From Paratinospora sagittata (lineage: Eukaryota; Streptophyta; Magnoliopsida; Ranunculales; Menispermaceae), in the NCBI GenBank assembly GCA_035771175.1, contig CM069612.1, positions 27,510,987 through 27,574,986 of the forward strand: a DNA stretch of 64,000 bases, written 5' to 3'. Under the pieces are notes generated by a model. The model was not told the origin of the DNA, did no database searches, and worked only from the letters and a program-made list of their open reading frames with translations. The number at the start of each line of letters is the position of its first letter. Position 1 is the stretch's first letter. A program made the translations under genes and the position numbers. Shown one piece after another: positions 61,874-64,000 of this stretch.

Positions 61874-62787
61874 TAAAGTTAAGATTGTGTTCTTTGTTTC
61901 CTATTGAATCTAGTTACTTGTAACTTAACAAGGTGTTAAAATAGTATTCATCTTGATCCAACGACAGTGACTAAGGCGGAAAACACTCAGTTGTAGAATT
62001 GTGTAAAAGTTGGTATTAAAATAGTGAATAAAGATTGAGACCAATGGCAATCTCAAATTATTTAGATGTTGCTTAATTGAATCTGGAAACCAGACACAGA
62101 AACATAAAAGCAAATCAAAACTAAAAGAAAAAACAATCCTCTAACATACACCTTGCAAAATGCTTCATTGGTTTTAGTTTGGTGCCATTTTGAATGTAAT
62201 ATGTGTGTTTTGGTTCTTTTAAGTGTGTACAAGAGCTACATATATATTAGTATGGTGAAGAAGAGGCCTACATTTGACAGTTGAACAGTTGAACAGGGAC
62301 ACTTGACCAACAAAAGCCATAGAATTTATTGAGAGGAACAGAGACTCATTTGCAGAAGCTTCTTTTTTATTTGCATTTTGTCAAGCAACATTCTCCATAT
62401 TGCTGACCATAGAAAATTAATCATTCCATTTTCTATTTCCTGATAAGCTCCCATGAAGACTTGGAGAAATAATTAATTCTCCAAAAGTAGTCCTCAAAAT
62501 AATAAGGCCCTGATCTCTAGAAGAAGAATAGAAAAACATAGTGAATAAGCATTGTACATTATTAATCCTCTATAAATTGCTTTTTTTTTTTTTGGCCATT
62601 TGACAAATTGCTACTTACAAGCCAACATATACTGTTCTGTTCCCATTTCTAAGGATAAAAGGAAGTGCTTAGCCAGCCTTTGAAGTGTCTAAAATCAGAA
62701 AGGACTGATCTTTCGGTCCTATATATACCATCAATTACCTTGTTGTAGTCTCCGTTGAGAATAATAACATTTTGGAAGCCCATCTCC
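61874..62787. other. CRK 3' UTR and intergenic DNA
   Basis: AATAAA overlaps the stop codon region (61872-61877). The remainder holds no recognisable gene, up to the poly-T tail of a LINE fragment. Confidence 0.55.
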
Positions 62788-63190
62788 TTTTTTTTTTTTG
62801 ACAGAGAAAAGTATGATTGTATTGATAGAATAACAAGCCTCACAAAAGGCACACCTACATAACTCAACGCCAAGGCATTCCATACACTGGTATATCCGTA
62901 ATCAAAGCATGTTTCGCTAAAGAGCGAGCTACTACATTATGCGCTTTTTGGACATGATAGAAGAAAATAGGTCCTCCCATCATCGCACGATGAACAATAT
63001 CAGCAGCAATTACATCAATATATTCTTCCAATTGATGATGAGTGACCAGTAAAACATTTTCTGGGTTAAGACCCTCACCCTGGAAAAAAAGATGGATAAG
63101 GTCCTCGTTGTTAGATTTGCAAATCGGGCAAGATAAGTCTTGAATAAAGAACCTTTTCCGCAAGTTTACCCGCAGAGCAAGAAAATTTAT
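62788..63190 (-). mobile_element. LINE 3' fragment (zf-RVT and RNase H tail)
   Basis: Read on the minus strand, it gives CPICKSNNEDLIHLFFQ (zf-RVT-type Cys/His pattern), then a shortened stretch, then HNVVARSLAKHA (the end of the plant LINE RNase H). A poly-A tail follows (T run at 62788-62799). Most of RNase H is deleted. The upstream side is cut by a Copia element. Confidence 0.75.
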
Positions 63191-64000
63191 GTTGTGCGGA
63201 ATCGTGGTAAAGTATAAAAGAAAAAGCAAGACAACAAATATAACGTGGTTCGGCAAATTGCCTACGTTCACGGGAGACAACAATCTTTAATTATCAGAGA
63301 TTACAAACTACACCCTTAGGTGAATCTTACAGATTGGATCTCTTAAATAGATCTCTCAGAATATAACTCTCTGACTTTCAGAAATGAATTTTGAAGAATG
63401 AAGTTAAGCTCTATTTATAGGAGTAATCAGGAGTATTTTCGTAATTATAAATATTAAATATAATATATATTTAATATTATAATAATAACCTTTTCGGCGC
63501 CACTTTCGGCTTGTCTGCCACGCGGGTGGTCCCCACCCGCATGCTTTGTCTGCCACATGGGTGGTTCCCACAAATCTCTATCTGTACCACATGTGGAACA
63601 TGACTCCTCCACACCTGCAATCTCCTCCACATGTTGCTGCCTCCATTAGTGCCCTTAGGCACTACGAGCTCATGAGATATTAATCAAGTCCAAACAATGT
63701 TGGAATTTGATCCCTGTAACCACCTTTGTAAGCGTATCTGCAGGGTTATCTGCAGTCTTGATCTTTTGCAGAAGAATACTCCATTCTTCTACTATTTCTC
63801 GAACAAAATGAAAACGAACATCAATATGCTTCGTTCGACTGTGATGAACTTAGTTCTTTGCCAAACAAATGGCACTCTGGCTGTCGCAGAAAACTTCAAC
63901 ATTCTTCTGCACAATTCCCAAGTCTTTAGTCAATCCATGAAGCCAGATTGCTTCCTTGAAAGCTTCTGTTACTGTCACGTACTCTGCTTCTATAGTAGAC
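63191..64000 (-). mobile_element. Copia retrotransposon, 3' part (pol end plus LTR), cut by window edge
   Basis: On the minus strand the pol RNase H end is followed by an LTR with a TATA box (CTATAAATAGAGC, near 63413) and a CCGCACAACA end at 63191. The other LTR and most of pol lie outside the window. It interrupts the LINE fragment at 62788-63190. Confidence 0.82.
63670..64000 (-). pseudogene. Copia pol, RNase H C-terminal part
   Basis: The minus-strand frame reads EAEYVTVTEAFKEAIWLHGL, then VEVFCDSQSAICLAKN, an in-frame TAA at 63850-63852, then VHHSRTKHIDVRFHFVRE and a pol end at 63670. EAEY and CDSQSAI are Copia RNase H hallmarks. The TAA sits where the family normally has a sense codon before the H-x-R-x-K-H-I-D block, so this copy is defective. 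The N-terminal part is beyond the window. Confidence 0.85.

Overview
This is nuclear DNA of a flowering plant, most likely a eudicot. The evidence is AT-rich sequence, many short GT-AG introns, a cluster of DUF26 (gnk2-type) secreted proteins and receptor kinases, a DYW-class PPR gene, an ATK1-type kinesin-14 and a dense, nested transposon landscape. I cannot name the species from the sequence alone.

Left part (1-18,600): a complete 17-exon kinesin-14 gene (849-7771, 800 codons, all exon phases close). Its introns carry a Tourist-like MITE and an RTE-type LINE relic. Next come a U4 snRNA gene on the minus strand (8636-8789) with a plant USE promoter, firing divergently from an intronless DYW PPR gene (8965-11124), and a three-exon monocysteinic thioredoxin (CXXS1 type, 13050-14148). 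A Copia-like LTR remnant and a 2.7-kb Mutator-like element follow. The latter carries Ulp1/C48 protease fragments and palindromic subterminal repeats. A small membrane protein with a His/Asp-rich tail lies at 18298-18606.

Middle part (18,600-53,000): mostly transposons between DUF26 genes. There are two intact secreted DUF26 proteins on the minus strand (29266-30009 and 42970-43710), a DUF26 relic (24780-24895) and a decayed CRK kinase exon (46311-46681). Between them lie an AT-rich hAT-like element, several MITEs, a 3.3-kb non-autonomous LTR retrotransposon that appears to have captured pieces of a Shewanella-like phosphatase gene and of a ribosomal protein eL6 gene, two solo LTRs of one Ty3/gypsy-like family in opposite orientation, a third probable solo LTR, a CACTA-like terminal repeat array and a 5'-truncated LINE.

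Right part (53,000-64,000): a cysteine-rich receptor-like kinase locus. The promoter, the ectodomain exon and about 1 kb of intron 1 exist twice in tandem (about 53.4-56.5 and 56.9-58.9 kb), but there is only one set of transmembrane and kinase exons (59689-61873). Both ectodomain exons are 817 nt long and end in the same splice phase, so either could in principle splice to the single kinase module. The window ends in a Copia element nested in a LINE fragment, both on the minus strand.

The host genes encode meiotic/mitotic spindle transport, organelle RNA editing, pre-mRNA splicing and extracellular/stress signalling. The DUF26/CRK genes form one locally duplicated family, and the transposons account for much of the spacing between its members.
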